From assembly GCA_914767715.1 (NCBI GenBank), contig OU612066.1:31532283-31596282 (forward strand): DNA of 64,000 nucleotides, in the 5' to 3' direction. Position numbers and translations under genes: made by a program. The DNA comes from Membranipora membranacea (Eukaryota; Bryozoa; Gymnolaemata; Cheilostomatida; Membraniporidae). Under the pieces are notes generated by a model that was given only the letters and a program-made list of their open reading frames with translations, was not told the origin of the DNA and did no database searches. Each line of letters begins with the position of its first letter. Positions within the stretch are counted from its first letter, which is position 1. Positions 1-12,688 of this stretch are shown in pieces.

Positions 1-1027
1 ACAGTGATTTTTACTCATAGCTATCATTGATTTACCGTTCCCAGCTCGGGTTAAATGTTGATAACTCAACTGGCTTCAATCGAAATTTAAGTTTGAAAAT
101 TGCAATAGATTGAGCAGCTTCTGGCGATCACTTGGATAGTCGGTTTAGCTCCATAGCTCAAATATTATCAAAAGAGCAAGCTAATTAAAACGGTGCATAG
201 ACTTAAAGCTTTAATCCTTTTTGCAGTTTCAGGCCTGATTAAATGCTTATATCTCAAACAATTTTATTGGAATTTGAGTTTGAAATTTACAATAGATTCC
301 GCAGCTTCTGGTGATAATTTTGATAGTCTGTTTAGCTTCGTAGCACAAATATTATCAAAAGAGCAAGCTATTGAAAACAGTACATAGACTCATAACATAA
401 CATTTTTTGCAGTTTCAGCCCTGATTTAAAGTTTACTTCCTATCAATTTTGATGGAATTTTGAGTTTGAAAATTGCAATAGATTCAGTAGCTTGTAAAGA
501 TTATTTTGAAGGTCTGTTTAGCTTTGTAGCTCAAGTATAACCAGGGAGTTTAGGACTTTCCTCGTTGGTATAACCGAACAAGCAAGCAATTGAAAACCGT
601 TATACAACTAATAATGACACAATTATTGGCTGATGGAAAGGGGTAGCAAAGAAGAAAGTCCTGAACTCCCTGGTTATACTTGAGCTACAAGGCAGAAGAG
701 ACCATCAAAATGATCTCCACAAGCTACTGAACCTAACGTAATTTTCAAACTCAAAATTCCAACAAAATTGTTTGAGATATAAGCATTTAATCAGGACTGA
801 AACTGCAAAAAAAGTATAGCTTTAAGTCTATGCACCGTTTTAAATAGCTTGCTCTTTTGATAATATTTGAGCTATGGAGCTAAACCGACTATCAAAGTGA
901 CCGCCAGAAGCTGCTGAATCTATTGCAATTTTCAAACTTGAATTCCGATTGAAGCCAGTTGAGTTATCAATGTTTAACCCGAGCTGGGAACGGTAAATCA
1001 ATGATAGCTATGAGTAAAAAACACTGT
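1..1027. repeat. Large fold-back (inverted-repeat) element
   Basis: The first ~120 bases recur as reverse complement just before 1027. The edges read ACAGTG and CACTGT, and the arms converge on a centre near 600-660, where a stretch around 540-570 pairs with one around 660-690. Each arm is built from diverged ~190-bp direct repeats recognisable by a shared 'AGCAGCTTCTGG' / 'ATTATCAAAAGAGCAAGC' core. No transposase-like frame is seen inside. This is a fold-back or MITE-like repeat, and its left limit may lie outside the window. Related bits of sequence recur at about 1850-1890. Confidence 0.8.
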
Positions 1028-1300
1028 TTCTACACCCTCTAGTGGCGTCGCGTCACCATAATTAAGTGCCTCACTTCAGCTATATACAGTGTCCTGTCTA
1101 GGTTTATTATAAAGTCTATGACTTAAACTGATCTTTAGCTGACATGTCTCTTTTATAGTACTGATAAATTTGTGACTTACCATGATGACACTATACTATT
1201 TATTGTATTTCATATATATACTGTCAGATCGACTTTATAAATTTAATAGTATCTTGATTGATTGATTGATTGATTGATTAATTGATTGATTGATTGATTG

Positions 1301-1353
<53 letters not shown>

Positions 1354-1393
1354 AATCACAAACAAACAAGTTACCCTTGGGTTATGCACTTAC
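1028..1393. repeat. Repeat-derived spacer with (ATTG)n microsatellite
   Basis: About 1035-1135 resembles about 2070-2155 (shared AAGTGCCTC and AGTCTATGA-TTAAAC blocks), so this is dispersed repeat DNA. From about 1253 to 1352 there is a nearly pure ATTG/TTGA tetranucleotide microsatellite with two interruptions. It sits immediately beyond the donor site of the minus-strand exon ending at 1394. No gene is seen. Confidence 0.8.
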
Positions 1394-4300
1394 CATTGCT
1401 TCAGTTTGTAATATGGTTTCTTCATGTTGTTTTACATAGTCTTCTAGCTGTCTGAGTGCAGTTTTCTCTTCAGATGATCCATCTGATTGAATTTCAGGGT
1501 TGAACCGCATGTCTTTATAGTTCTGCTGTAGCGTGTTGGCTTCTTCAGCCAGTTTAGAGTAAACATCTTGCTGTCTTTTTATTGGATCCTTATCATTTGT
1601 TGTTCCAATAGCCCTTGCAACTAGCTCGTCGACCTTTGATTTGAGCTCTGTAAACTTCTTCATGACTGAAGAATATTATCAAATGTAAAATCAAACCACA
1701 GACTTGATTTTCAACCTAGACAGAACACTATATGGAGCATTAACATTGAGGCATTCAATTGTGGGGGATGTTACGACATTGAAATTTGTTGAGTAGAATT
1801 GGTGTTTTCATTGATTTACAGACCATGTTCATCATTAGTTAATTAATTAACTCTAACAATTTTGAGTTTGAAATTTACTATAGATTGATAAGATTTTTAC
1901 CACAAAGGTCTTTTGAAGAAAAATGACATCTAACTTATAGCAATATGCTGCTAAATGTAAAGCGATTGTTACACTCAGAATCTTATCAAAATTGATCGAG
2001 TTGTCATAAGAAAACCTGTACTGTGGACTGCGAATCAATGATTATAACATCATTGCTATGACACAATTCAATGTCGTAACGTAATGTCACCCACAAATAA
2101 GTGCCTCGCTTCACTGTATATAGAGTAGGTTTATTATTCAGTCTATGAATTAAACAGTTTATTGCCAGACTGCACACCCCACTTGAGGGCAAGGTAATTG
2201 TTACCTCACTGCCTAGAGAAAGAGCAAATTGCCTGACCCTCATATAATTGATTAGAGGCTAAGGGAGCTAGAAAGAAAGGGGCCCCAGCATGGCTCTATG
2301 ATTGTGTTAAAAATGGTGGCAGTAAACAGAATGCATTGAGATGTATTGAAATCTGTTTTTTTCTAAATCTCTAGATAGGATAGATGAATAAAGCACTAGA
2401 AAACTTGTGCTTGCTCCAGTTGAATAAAAATACCACACCTTTTATGATACCAAAATACATTTTTATGTGGCAGCAAAAAGAAAGATGGTTATGTAAATGG
2501 GTTGATATGGCTGTTATTTGGCTAATGCTATGAGAACTTGAACTCTATTTTTTCAGTTTTGCTACTTTTGAAACATCATTATAATTTTTATAATTTCTCA
2601 AGTTTTTTGGCAGTTTTCTTATGGCAATTAGCAGCCGTTATGATCAGCTTAAAAACTGAACAAAACGGAAAGATGGGAGGGGGTTACCACCAAACCAGTA
2701 GTAATAGCACGACTCCCATCTCATTGAGAGAGAATAACTTGATCGGTTTTTCCAGCCTGTCATAATCTCAGGTGTATAATTTTACTGTCAGCCAATGCAG
2801 GGGGTCGGATTGTTAGGAATATTCCTTTGGCTGATAAGAGACCAAAATTATTGAAAGCAGATCCAGAAGATGTTTGTCAAACAACAAATAGTATCAAATC
2901 AAACTACTCAGTCTCTCACCTTGCATGCGGTACATCTCAAAGTTGTCCGCCAATTCCTGAAAATATATCGTGAGAAATTAGAGGACGGAACAGATAGCAC
3001 GGTGAGTAGGTAACTAAAAATAAAGCTTAGGAATACTTGTCAAATTTGTATCATTGCTCATCTTTTTGTGAGTATCATTTGAATACTTCCAAACAGCCTT
3101 CAAAAGAATCAGAATTAGACTGTTACTACTGAGATCCCCAACATAATTCATTGAAATGTGGGCTTGTATTATTGTGCGTTTATCTTTTGACAGCAAATAG
3201 CTGTTACATCATCGGTCGCCCTCTTATGCAAAATCAAATTTTTTTCAAAACTCACTGTGGCTCCTTGGGTTTCAGCTTCTGCTTCTAATATCAATTTTTC
3301 ACTTCGCTTTATGAAGTCTTCTAGATCCCTGAGCACTTTCAGCCTTCCCACAGAATCAGTGTTCGATCTCAAAGCTATGTGGGCCTGATGTATTGTGTTG
3401 GCTTCACTAGCCAGCTGAGAGAATTCATCATGCTGCTTCTTTATTGGATCATTATCATTCATTGTACATATGGCCCTCGCCACCATGTCGTCTACCTTTG
3501 ATTTGAGCTCTGCAAAACTCTTTAGGACTTCAGAATATTCTGTAATACAAAAAGTATCTCGAATTGTTTATGAGCAAACAAAATGCAAAGGAAAACGTCA
3601 TGCAAGTGCGAAGTAATTGTTGAGCTAACTATTCTGGCAGCCTCTCCAAAATGCGACTAGAAAATTGGATGGATAAAATTTTTTACTGTTATATAACATT
3701 CAAGTACAATTTAAAAACATTTTTTGACTGGACTGGCTGTGAGCTGCATATTGCCAACATTAGCGTATCAAGCTTGTTGCCATTTGTCAACCTTTTTTGG
3801 GTACGGTGATAGCACAATTGGTTAGTGCGCTTGCTATTTACTGCCAGGCGATTAGTATCTCAGGAGTTGTGGGTCCAAGTCCAATAGGGTTGACTGTTCG
3901 ACCCCCCCCCCCCCCAGTGTTCCTGCATACTCTTCTACTGACTGACTCATGGATATATATGTGACAGCATGGAAAGACATGATGACAAGCTGGAAAGACA
4001 GGAGTCCCAACAATATGCTATGTGAGGCAATAACTACCCTTTGTAATAGTGAAACCGACAGACGGGATAAATCAACAGTGATCACTAACCATGTGGGAGG
4101 TTAGAGCCAGTCTGGTTTTTGTATCGCACGTCACTGTCAATTGAGAAGTTTTCTTTGATCGGTACTATCTGCAATGATGTGGAATATGTGCTCTCTCGCA
4201 CCTTGGCTCCTTCCTTGTTCGCTGAATAACATGAAAAAAATTGTTTTACATATTATGAGTCTTGTATTACTACAAGTATTTTTGAGATCGTGAAAATTAC

Positions 4301-5785
4301 CTAGATCACATACAAGGATAATATTGATAGGGCGCTTGAATGTTCAAGGTACTGATGGAATATAAATGCTAAATGGAAAAATTTGTCAGTTACCTCCTCT
4401 TCTGCTCTGAGGAGACAACTCATAGTGTTTCTAAATGTTGTTGGTTTGTTTTGTAAACAATGAGCCTGGAAAAAAATATTCACATTAACACAAACTGACC
4501 ACGAGACCAACTTTCATGAAGTAGGTTAACTCCTGTCTTGCCTTGTCTTGATTTACATCGAGGGAAATACAACATATATTGTGTTATCAGAGTGTGGGCA
4601 CCCATAGTGCTCAAGGTCCCGGAAAGCAAGCATGCACTTGCCTCATATGGTTATCAATTTTGCATGACAAGACCTGGTACATTGATGCGTGTTTTGGCTT
4701 TCTAGATGGGTGTTGGTTTATACTGAACGTGTTTTCGATGAGAGGAATGCTATTGTATTGGGACAATTGTAAATAAACATAGTCATCCTCGTTTTACACC
4801 AAATGAGCGTTGATCGGCTAACCTAGTGTCACGTGGTATCACCTGATTGGTTCATGGACTGATATTGTACTGATTGTTTGCAAGATGACTGGCTTTGCAA
4901 AATTTCGAAAGGGTGTGCAAAAATTGTCAGTGCGTTTAAATTCTCAGGAATGAAGCTATTTTGAATGTAAATGTGCCTGCATCCATTGCATAGTTTAATC
5001 CTTATTTTGGCTTACATGAATTGGAGTGGCAGGATCAGGAAGCTCGGTGCCGAGCGCCTAACAAATTGTGGCTTGTTTCCCCAGGTTGATGGATTGGATA
5101 AGATAGAATGGACTGTAGCCCATAAATGCTACAGGATATAATGGAAAGCTTTTTACTATCATGCTATAAGAGCCAAGCTGCAGCAGTGGTTAGCGCAAGC
5201 ATTTATGATTGAAAACCTTAAGATGTTGCAGATAACAGTTTTGAAATATGTTGGTGTTGGAGCCTAGCATTTTCATTGCAACTTTGAATCAGACCATGCC
5301 GGTTCTCTCTTATTTGCTTTACATTTATTAGCATTTTAAACACACATCACTGCTCAACACGTATACAATGATATGCCCTAACATAAATATTTTGATTTGC
5401 AAACTCAAATGTATACTGGTCTGGATATACAATGGACTTTTTACAAAGAATAAAGATTCGACAATGCATGATTAAAATCCGGATAATTAGAGTATAATGA
5501 GCAAAGTATTTCATATGCAACAACTAAAAAATGAGTGAACGGATACTCACCAATATCATCAAAGCTGTGTTCACAGCTTCGACACTTAATTGCCAGATTG
5601 TTTGTCTTAGGAGACCTCAGGCGAGGAGTACCACAGTTTGGACATTTCCCATCAGCTGACTCTGGCCATGTAAGAGGGCTGCCACAATATATACATTCAG
5701 CTGCATATGGAGGCACCTGGTCTCCACAGCCAGGACATTCACCAGGAGTGGTCACAAGCAGAGATTTTGGTTTAAACTCTGACAT
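1394..5785 (-). CDS. Zinc-ribbon and coiled-coil repeat protein, five exons, 3' end outside window
   Basis: Exons read right to left: 5785-5551, 4221-4090, 3539-3256, 2956-2920 and 1665-1394. Each junction is GT-AG and the phases agree (1,1,0,1,0), giving 320 codons without a stop. The first exon starts at an ATG after a splice-like CAG (so a 5' UTR intron is possible). It encodes two C4 zinc ribbons, CPGCG...CIYCG and CPNCG...CRSC. Exons three and five encode related ~92-residue helical, charged modules sharing ELKSKVD, VARAI and a DPIK-Q core, which look like a duplicated exon. Zinc ribbons of this type usually bind nucleic acid or protein. I do not recognise the family and assign no function. 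The gene continues past 1394 by a GTAAGT donor, so the C-terminus is missing. Confidence 0.75.
1666..2919. other. Intron of the zinc-ribbon gene
   Basis: AT-rich intronic sequence between the 37-nt exon and the last visible exon. It contains a repeat related to 1035-1135 (about 2070-2155) and to the fold-back arms (about 1855-1890). No exon is supported inside it. Confidence 0.5.
3790..3915 (+). repeat. Degenerate tRNA-derived SINE fragment
   Basis: A box A-like stretch (TAGCACAATTGGTTAGTGCG) is followed about 45 bases later by a box B-like stretch (GTTGTGGGTCCAAGTCC). This is the spacing of a tRNA-type RNA polymerase III promoter. The sequence cannot fold into a clean tRNA and ends in a run of C. 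It lies in an intron of the zinc-ribbon gene. It is more likely an old SINE than a tRNA gene. Confidence 0.55.
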
Positions 5786-6294
5786 GCTCCCTGAAAAACA
5801 AGGCAAAAACATATTCACCATACAGACACTGATGCGCAGCCAAACCTGTTGAGTTATCACAATTTTTAGACAGACCGAAAAGTTTCTTGTTATCAGCTTC
5901 TGGTCAAGTGTGTGGTAAAGGTATATAGACTATTGTCAGAAGCCAATTATCATTCAGGTCTGCAGAAAAAAATGAGTATATACCTTGTTTTGATTGATTC
6001 CTATGTAAAAATTTATGGAGATTTTAATGGCATAGGTGTACCATAAATATTCTGTCACTGAAACTAAAGATTCCAATTTCTCTTAAATTTAAGGAGTTGT
6101 CCTCCTTTTTTAATTCATTTTTGCTAAAATAACCATTTTTCTAAAGTCATTATGAGTGACTGCATCTGACAATCGTTTTGGATGTAAGATCTTAGCCTAT
6201 TTTTTTCAGAATGTGGCTGGATGATTTGAGAATTTTGTTTTTATTAGAAAATGTTGCTTTCTGCATCATGCAAGCAGGTTTTGTCCATAAGTAG

Positions 6295-6567
6295 GATGGA
6301 GTGTGTGTGCCATTTAGAGCATCAAGGCTCAGTGGCACCCTAGTACCACTGAGGAGTGAAGAAAAGCTGAAGAAAGTCATCAGTGCTGCTGAGAAATGGT
6401 CAGTCTTAGATAAGGAGCCACAGGCAACTGTGGCAAAAGCCATCATATCATCAAGAGAAACCATAACTATTGACAGCACAACAATGTATCATCCAGGATG
6501 TCTGCTCAGATTTGCTAGTGATAGCAAAATACAAGCAGCTGCAAAGTCAACCAAAAGGAAGATAAAA
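6295..6567 (+). pseudogene. Exon of a transposon-derived Cys/His-module gene (5' half)
   Basis: An open 91-codon exon between AG (6294) and a GTGAGT donor at 6568, phase 0 at both ends. It encodes a module with a CVPF start, charged helices and a YHPGC motif near its end. The same layout (Cys pair, helices, YH-x2-C) appears in the exons at 24332-24985. The donor phase matches the acceptor phase at 24332, so the two were probably adjacent exons of one gene before the 17.4 kb element inserted in the intron. Upstream exons were not found. Function unknown; such modules occur at the N-termini of multi-copy, transposon-related proteins in marine invertebrates. Confidence 0.5.
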
Positions 6568-6720
6568 GTGAGTGCTTACAAATCAAACCTGTCCCTTACC
6601 TTACTAGTGTACTTTAGTTACACTATAGAAATGTCTAGTGGTCAGCACTGAATTGAATTTCTGAAATAAGTTTTTGACTCAATTTTCCATTAAAATGCAA
6701 GTGACCTCTGGATCACCAAC

Positions 6721-6729
6721 CAAACTCAC
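6721..6729. repeat. Left 9-bp target-site duplication
   Basis: CAAACTCAC immediately before the left terminus, repeated immediately after the right terminus. It resembles CGAACTCAC inside the termini themselves. Confidence 0.85.
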
Positions 6730-6790
6730 CGGTAGGTACGAAAAACCGAACCACGAACTCACAAGCTACGAACCTTTAAAAAACCGAACC
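6730..6790 (+). repeat. Left terminal inverted repeat
   Basis: About 58 bp starting CGGTAGGTACG. It contains repeated CGAACC / CGAACT words and is matched in reverse complement at 24073-24130 and in direct orientation at 29738-29789. Confidence 0.9.
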
Positions 6791-8580
6791 TTCAATGTGT
6801 CTGGTAACATAATTTCGTCCAATGATGATCTTTGTAACAAAATGTCAAAACTTTGATGAACAGTTATCCTCTCTTGCACTTTGGCAAATGGTAGAGGACA
6901 ACTCCAATCCCAGCAGAGAGTTTAGGACATAGGAGCAGGGAGAGAGGGAAGGGAATAGGGAGGGGAGCAGGGAGTTTGTCTCCGACTGAACAAAGAAGGG
7001 AATTTTGTTCTAGAGAAGACGCCAGGCTAGATCATGGCTTGAACGATTTCAAGATCGAGACAGAGGTTCCGGAGAGCTGGGAGCCACCAAGTTCAAACTT
7101 AGTGATTATTACCATGGTGGTGCGACTGATCCTGGAAAATTGAGTGATTATGCACAAATGCACGCAGTGATCCTTTTACTTACTAAATGATGCTTGCAAA
7201 TACTCTGTTTATGTGATCATTGCACTGTTTGAGTGATAAGGTGATCCAAGCAGATAACATATTATATGCGCATTCAAATAAAGGTAATGGTTCAGAGAAG
7301 AGACTGTTGATGGTGTTTACACGTGTATTCAATGAACTTATTTGTATATTATGGTGCCTGAAATAGAGGCAAGATGAGAGGCAGACAAAAGGCCTGAGAG
7401 AATAGTAATGGCTCAGGTGGATTATTACTGAAGTGTGAGCATTCATGGCTGTGAATACACATGTGATGGTAGACCATTGGGGACATAAAGCAGTTCCTAT
7501 CCAGTGGCAATGTATGTTGTTAATGACAGTAAGCTAACTATCAAGCCATAACTGTTGCACACCAGCTATCACGAGGTTTGTGCTGTGTCTTCTGGTACTG
7601 CGTAACTAAAAAAAAACAGAAAATATCACATTCAAATTCAAAGAGATGTGTTTGATATTATATGTCATGTTATTATCAGTTAAAATTTATAACTCACTTT
7701 TTGCTCACTGCGCTCTACTCATAGCTTCAGGGCAGCATGAGGCAAGCTTCCCGTTTCGTCATTGACGGTTAATATTATTTGCTTTTTTATGGCTAGTGGT
7801 GACTGGTGAAGCTCACACCACATTACATCTATCAATCATGCTCGGCTGGGATAAAATGAATAATACACCAATTAATTTTGGTACATACCTGACCCAACTT
7901 GCAGCTTAATTACAATGTAGTTGGTTTACACGAGGCCGTTGCAGAAGACTAGGATATTATCATTATCAGTTTAGTCCGGGCCACCAGAGCTTGAACCTGA
8001 ATTCGTTACACAGCTATAGTACAGCATTGAGCATGTTAGTCTGACCATCTGACCAAAATAAGAAAAACAGGCATTTTTTGGTATTCTGTGGTACGAGTCA
8101 GAGAAATCAATAGCTGAAGTTGTAATGAGTAAGGGCCCACATTGATATCTACAAACACAAGATTTCTTATGTTAGTTATTGCAATATGCAGTTAATATAG
8201 TATTTGCCTAACCACTTTCATAGAATCATTTCATAGATGATCAAGCTAATATAAATTACAGAGAGGCAACACTGATCTGATATCTCTTAGAGTAGCACGA
8301 AATGCTGTATGTAAGACCTAACAGTTATAGATATATAGTAAATAAGCTCAATTTTTTATAGAAGAATTATAATGTATATTAGAGGTCCTACTTCCCCCTC
8401 ATGCTTTGTTTGAACAATGAACTAAACTGAGGTTTAGTTCATTCATTGGTTTGAAACCAAAGAACAGCCATGAACCTTCAAAACAATATTTCAAGATCAC
8501 AGCATTCCACCACAGCTGAACATTCAACTATAAATTCATGAATCATGAGTTGTCTTCCCCTTTCATCATTTTTATAACTT
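6791..8580. other. Left subterminal region of the 17.4 kb element, no gene seen
   Basis: AT-rich sequence with a purine-rich stretch near 6935-6975 (GGGAGAGAGGGAAGGG-type). No exon chain with consistent splice phases was found. Short open frames here look like chance. Confidence 0.4.
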
Positions 8581-8584
8581 TTCT

Positions 8585-8720
8585 AATTTTAATAATAATA
8601 TGCTTTTAATAACTGAATTTAACTATAACAATCCATCTAAAATATTTCATCAGCCAGTATTATAATAATGCTTTTAATTACTGATTTTAACTCTTACACA
8701 CCCATCCAGAATGTTCCCTG
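8585..8720. repeat. Short tandem duplication, unit about 70 bp
   Basis: The block with TGCTTTTAAT-ACTGA-TTTAACT and CCATC(T/C)A(A/G)AAT occurs twice in tandem. A related CATCAGCCAGTAT block recurs near 21726. Confidence 0.6.
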
Positions 8721-8776
8721 TTTCCTGCCAGTCTGCGCATGTGCGAACTGTTGAGGCATACGTTCGTCTCTGCAGC

Positions 8777-10977
8777 ATAGGTCCAACACCTCTATTTATT
8801 TCCCCATTGCTTTACATGCAAACTATGTTGACTTGTCACCTCAATAGGCCTGCTTCAGGTTCTTTCAATTCTTTAACCATAGCACTCAAAATGATGGTAT
8901 TCTTCTGCTCTTCCATATTGGTGACTATGGGTTGAAAATTCGTTGCCAGAATTTTTCAGTGGCCCCATATGTAAGACCATTGCATTTATCACACATTTCC
9001 GGTCTAATTTCCATTAGCCAAACCGTATGCATTGATCTTCCAAAAATGATTTTGCAAAAAGAAATTTCATAATTTAATTCAATAAATTTCCATTGCAAAT
9101 ACACCTGACAATATTAACAGGGTTCAATATCACTGATAGCAGTGCTTTTGAATTGGCTACAGCCTCATTTGTCATCATCATACTAATCATTTTATTTTGG
9201 AGGATGGGTGCAACAAGTTGACCTTCACCCAATTACAGGTGTATTACCTAATAGTGACCGGACTGACGGTAACGGGTCTTCAAAGTTGGTCACATACGAC
9301 CTTTGTTGGTACGCTAGCATGGTGCGAAGTTCGGAGGCGATCCATCCATAGCGTGACTGGCCACGGCCATTTGACCATAAGACCGTTGCCCTCAAAACTC
9401 ACCTTGTCAGGCTTTGCTCCCTTATTGGTCTCTAAAATGGTATCTTGCTTAGGTTGCAGCTTACAGATATACAATGTTCATGACCATCATTGGCAAAGTC
9501 TGCAGCGACGGCTCAGGTTGTCTACAGACATAAGACAGAAGAGATGTTAAGCTAAAGTGTGACGTATACATGTCATTTGGAAGTAACTTTTCCTTGTCAA
9601 GCGGGGAGATAACTTCAAATAATGACCCATTGACTGAAGATATAGTTGTTTATTGAGTAATGGGGTGGGGTTTTGACCTTCAGAAATGCATTCAAGGAGA
9701 CACTCATTAATTCAACACACTTAAATCTAGTTAGAGTCTTATAAAGAAGAAGAGAGAACAAGTCCGGACTTGCCCGACAGGTGCAAATTCATGTGCTGTA
9801 AGCACCAGACGAAGTGTTTTATGAGGTTAAGATATAGTATAGTCATATTGATTGAGGATTGGGGTGTAATATTGGGGTTCGGGGTTGGCAGCCTGAGGTA
9901 TGTGAGCCAAATTTGGGGTTTTGGGGTCAGCTTTTGGGGTTTAGGGGTCAGGTTCGGGGTCAATATTTGGGGTTTGCAGTTAGCAGTTTTGGGCTTGCAG
10001 CCTACACTCCCGGGTTCACGGCCTACTTTCTGGTGTTTGGGGGTCATAAACGAGGGTTTCGTGTTTAGATGTCAGTTTTTGGGGTTTGGGGGTCATTTTT
10101 TGGGGTTTGAGGGTCAATATTTGGGGTTTGCAGTTCACACTTTGGGGTTTGCAGCTCACAGTTTGGGGTTTGCAGCATGAATGAAGTTTGGGGTTTGCAG
10201 CTCGCATTTTGGGGTTTGTAGCTTGAAGTTTTGGGTTAAAAGCTGGCAGTTTTGAATTTTTGGGCTCAAAAGCGGATTCAGGGGTCAACAGTTGGGGTTC
10301 AACACGACGACATGTTGCTCAACTAACCCAGCACTCTTTTCCATCACATATCTTCTTAGTACCAATATGATTATGTTAACCTAGTTCATACAGGACAAGC
10401 CACCAGCCCACCCCCCCCCCCATGCCCAACCCTACCGGTGCCCACCAATGTCACCAACCCTTAAATGTTCCATAACCTACCCAGCCAGGTCACTGAATAA
10501 TGTTTTTCCTTTGAAGTTGCTATATTTACTGCAGTCAGCTGATGGTGCAAGTTTGTCTGCTAGTGCTACTATTAGGTCCAACACCTCTATTTATTTCCCC
10601 ATTGCTTTACATGCAAACTATGTTGACTTGTCACCTCAATAGGCCTGCTTCAGGTTCTTTCAATTCTTCAATTTTTCAGTGGCCCCATATGTAAGACCAT
10701 TGCATTTATCACACATTTCCGGTCTAATTTCCATTAGCCAAACCGTATGCATTGATCTTCCAAAAATGATTTTGCAAAAAGAAATTTCATAATTTAATTC
10801 AATAAATTTCCATTGCAAATACACCTGACAATATTAACAGGGTTCAATATCACTGATAGCAGTGCTTTTGAATTGGCTACAGCCTCATTTGTCATCATCA
10901 TACTAATCATTTTATTTTGGAGGATGGGTGCAACAAGTTGACCTTCACCCAATTACAGGTGTATTACCATAGGGCTT
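8777..10977. repeat. Pair of direct repeats flanking a 1.3 kb insert
   Basis: 8777-9240 and about 10574-10970 are nearly identical, starting AGGTCCAACACCTC and ending CAGGTGTATTACC. The second copy lacks about 76 bases present at 8877-8952. The 1.3 kb between the copies holds a G-rich minisatellite and a short region with no recognisable gene. The high identity points to a recent duplication inside the element. Confidence 0.85.
9863..10300 (+). repeat. G-rich minisatellite (TTTGGGGTTTGCAG-type units)
   Basis: About twenty imperfect units of 18-25 bases built around TTTGGGGTTT, alternating with GCAGTTCACAC / GCAGCTCACA spacers. Runs of GGGG spaced by a few bases would allow G-quadruplex folding on the + strand. 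Open frames across it on both strands are repeat artefacts. Confidence 0.85.
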
Positions 10978-11220
10978 GAACTAATTCACCTAAACTGAGT
11001 ACCACAGGTTTAGTCAGTGCGGGGCGATCATGAATATTTTTTCTTAATCTGAAGATCATCAGGTTTTTCTGAAACAAATTTGAATGCAATAAACAGTTCT
11101 TAAAACTGTAAAATCTATTATAAAAAAACTTCATGATTATTTTTAAACTAAAAATTTGTGGTTGATGCATCCTTACTCAAAAGAAACTTTAAGTTGGATA
11201 AACTGTCGATTGTATTGCAG

Positions 11221-12688
11221 AGCCAGCAGAAGAAGAAAACTTACTAAGAAAAGAGTTCTCAATTTCAAAGTTGTGGTAAGTTATGAAAGAAGTGAGTTAG
11301 GATCCAAGGAGAGGCTTGCTTGATCTGTGTATGATCAAGCAAGCTGCTCCTCCTTGGATCTTGGAGAAACTACTTGGTAGGATAAAGGTTAATGCAAGCC
11401 ATTGAATTCCAATCATGCATTGCTGTACTAACTCCGACTCACTAGATATGTATATATATATAAATATAACAGTGATTCAATGTACTTGTGGTTGAAGATT
11501 TCAATGAATCTGAATAATATGATATATATGTAGCTGGATAGCTATGTGAAGTCTTTTCTCTATTACACAAAGTATTAGTAATAAAAGCTGAGTAAGTGGC
11601 TAGGAGTACAATAACTCTCTAGTCTAGTCTTTCCCTGATTTTGTTTCTGCATTGGATAGGTTCTGAACCTGAAAGAAAGTAATAATACAACAACTAGTGT
11701 CCTCATCATATATTATAATCCCATTTTAGCCTGCCTCTCATCATATATGTGTGGTTGTAAGCAAAAACATGTTGTGGCAAAGTATACTTTGTTTGTTCTA
11801 CTAACAAAACAAAACCATCTACCATCCCATTTCTGTTGCAGGTTTTCCTCCAGACTGTTTCTCAAGCATCGTATTATGAGTGAGGTAGGTTTGATGAATA
11901 AAAACCAGCACCTGGCTTAGTACGAGTGTGTCATTTTATTGCCAGGATAAAGGATATCATGCTCTGAAAATTAATATCTAACATTCAAATAGAATGTATA
12001 TGTAAATATGATTTGATGACCTTAAAACCATTGCATACGCCCTCGTTGGTATAACGGACAAAACGCAGTTGTGTTTTTACCAATTACTACTAACTATGAG
12101 TAAACCTTTTGCACAAAATAAATTCATTGATTATAACTACTTGAAGGCAACCGCTGGTTGCCCATGAAAATATCAAGCATAGATCAATCTGTGGATCTAA
12201 ATATGGTGACCCTGGTCATGCAAAAAAAACATGTGCATCTTGTGTAAAGGGTTTACAACAATGTATATTATTTTGCTTTTCTTCAAAGTTGTAGCGTTAG
12301 TGTAGAGAGGATTGAAGTGATATTCCTTTTACCCGTGATGATACAAGTCTTCACAAATCAGGCTGCGCTCCATTGTTTCTCCATAAATATGCCATTGAAA
12401 CATCCATTTCCCTACTTAACCATGAAAGATCTTTGAATATGCTTTAAAGGTGAGTCTTTCTTCCATAAAACCCGCAGCTATCTATCTTTTTTGCTGTTCA
12501 CCACCAAGTTAAAACGTTTGTTGTTTTGATTCACGTGAAATGGTTTTCTATACCTTGCAGATCTATTTCTATTCAGCTGAATGTAACTGACTCCATACTC
12601 TGAGATATCACAACTTGCTAAGTTGGCTGTTTACACTTTTGTTTTGTAGGAAGAAATTATGAGAGCAACATCGATCCCAGCTAAGTAG
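11221..12688 (+). CDS. Putative 3' exons of a small gene inside the element
   Basis: Three short exons, 11221-11275, 11842-11884 and 12650-12688, each have good acceptor and donor sites. The phases agree (2 then 0) and the frame ends in a TAG. The C-terminal peptide contains HRIMSEEEIMRA. AATAAA-like words occur near 13008. No upstream exon or start codon was found, and the exons are so short that chance agreement cannot be excluded. Confidence 0.25.
11301..11360. repeat. Hairpin
   Basis: GATCCAAGGAGAGGCTTGCT pairs with AGCAAGCTGCTCCTCCTTGGATC across a 7-base loop. It lies just after the donor site of the 11221 exon. Confidence 0.6.

Noticed and set aside
4398-4466. A small minus-strand exon-like stretch with AG and GT sites in the zinc-ribbon gene
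   Set aside because: Its phase gives an in-frame stop when joined to the first exon, whereas skipping it keeps the frame open.
9246-9550. 117-codon plus-strand frame and opposing minus-strand frame
   Set aside because: No recognisable motif, no consistent splice partners on either strand; left unassigned.
9739-10288. Long open frames on both strands with PKP/GFGV-type repeats
   Set aside because: Produced by the G-rich minisatellite; overlapping frames on both strands and no codon bias.
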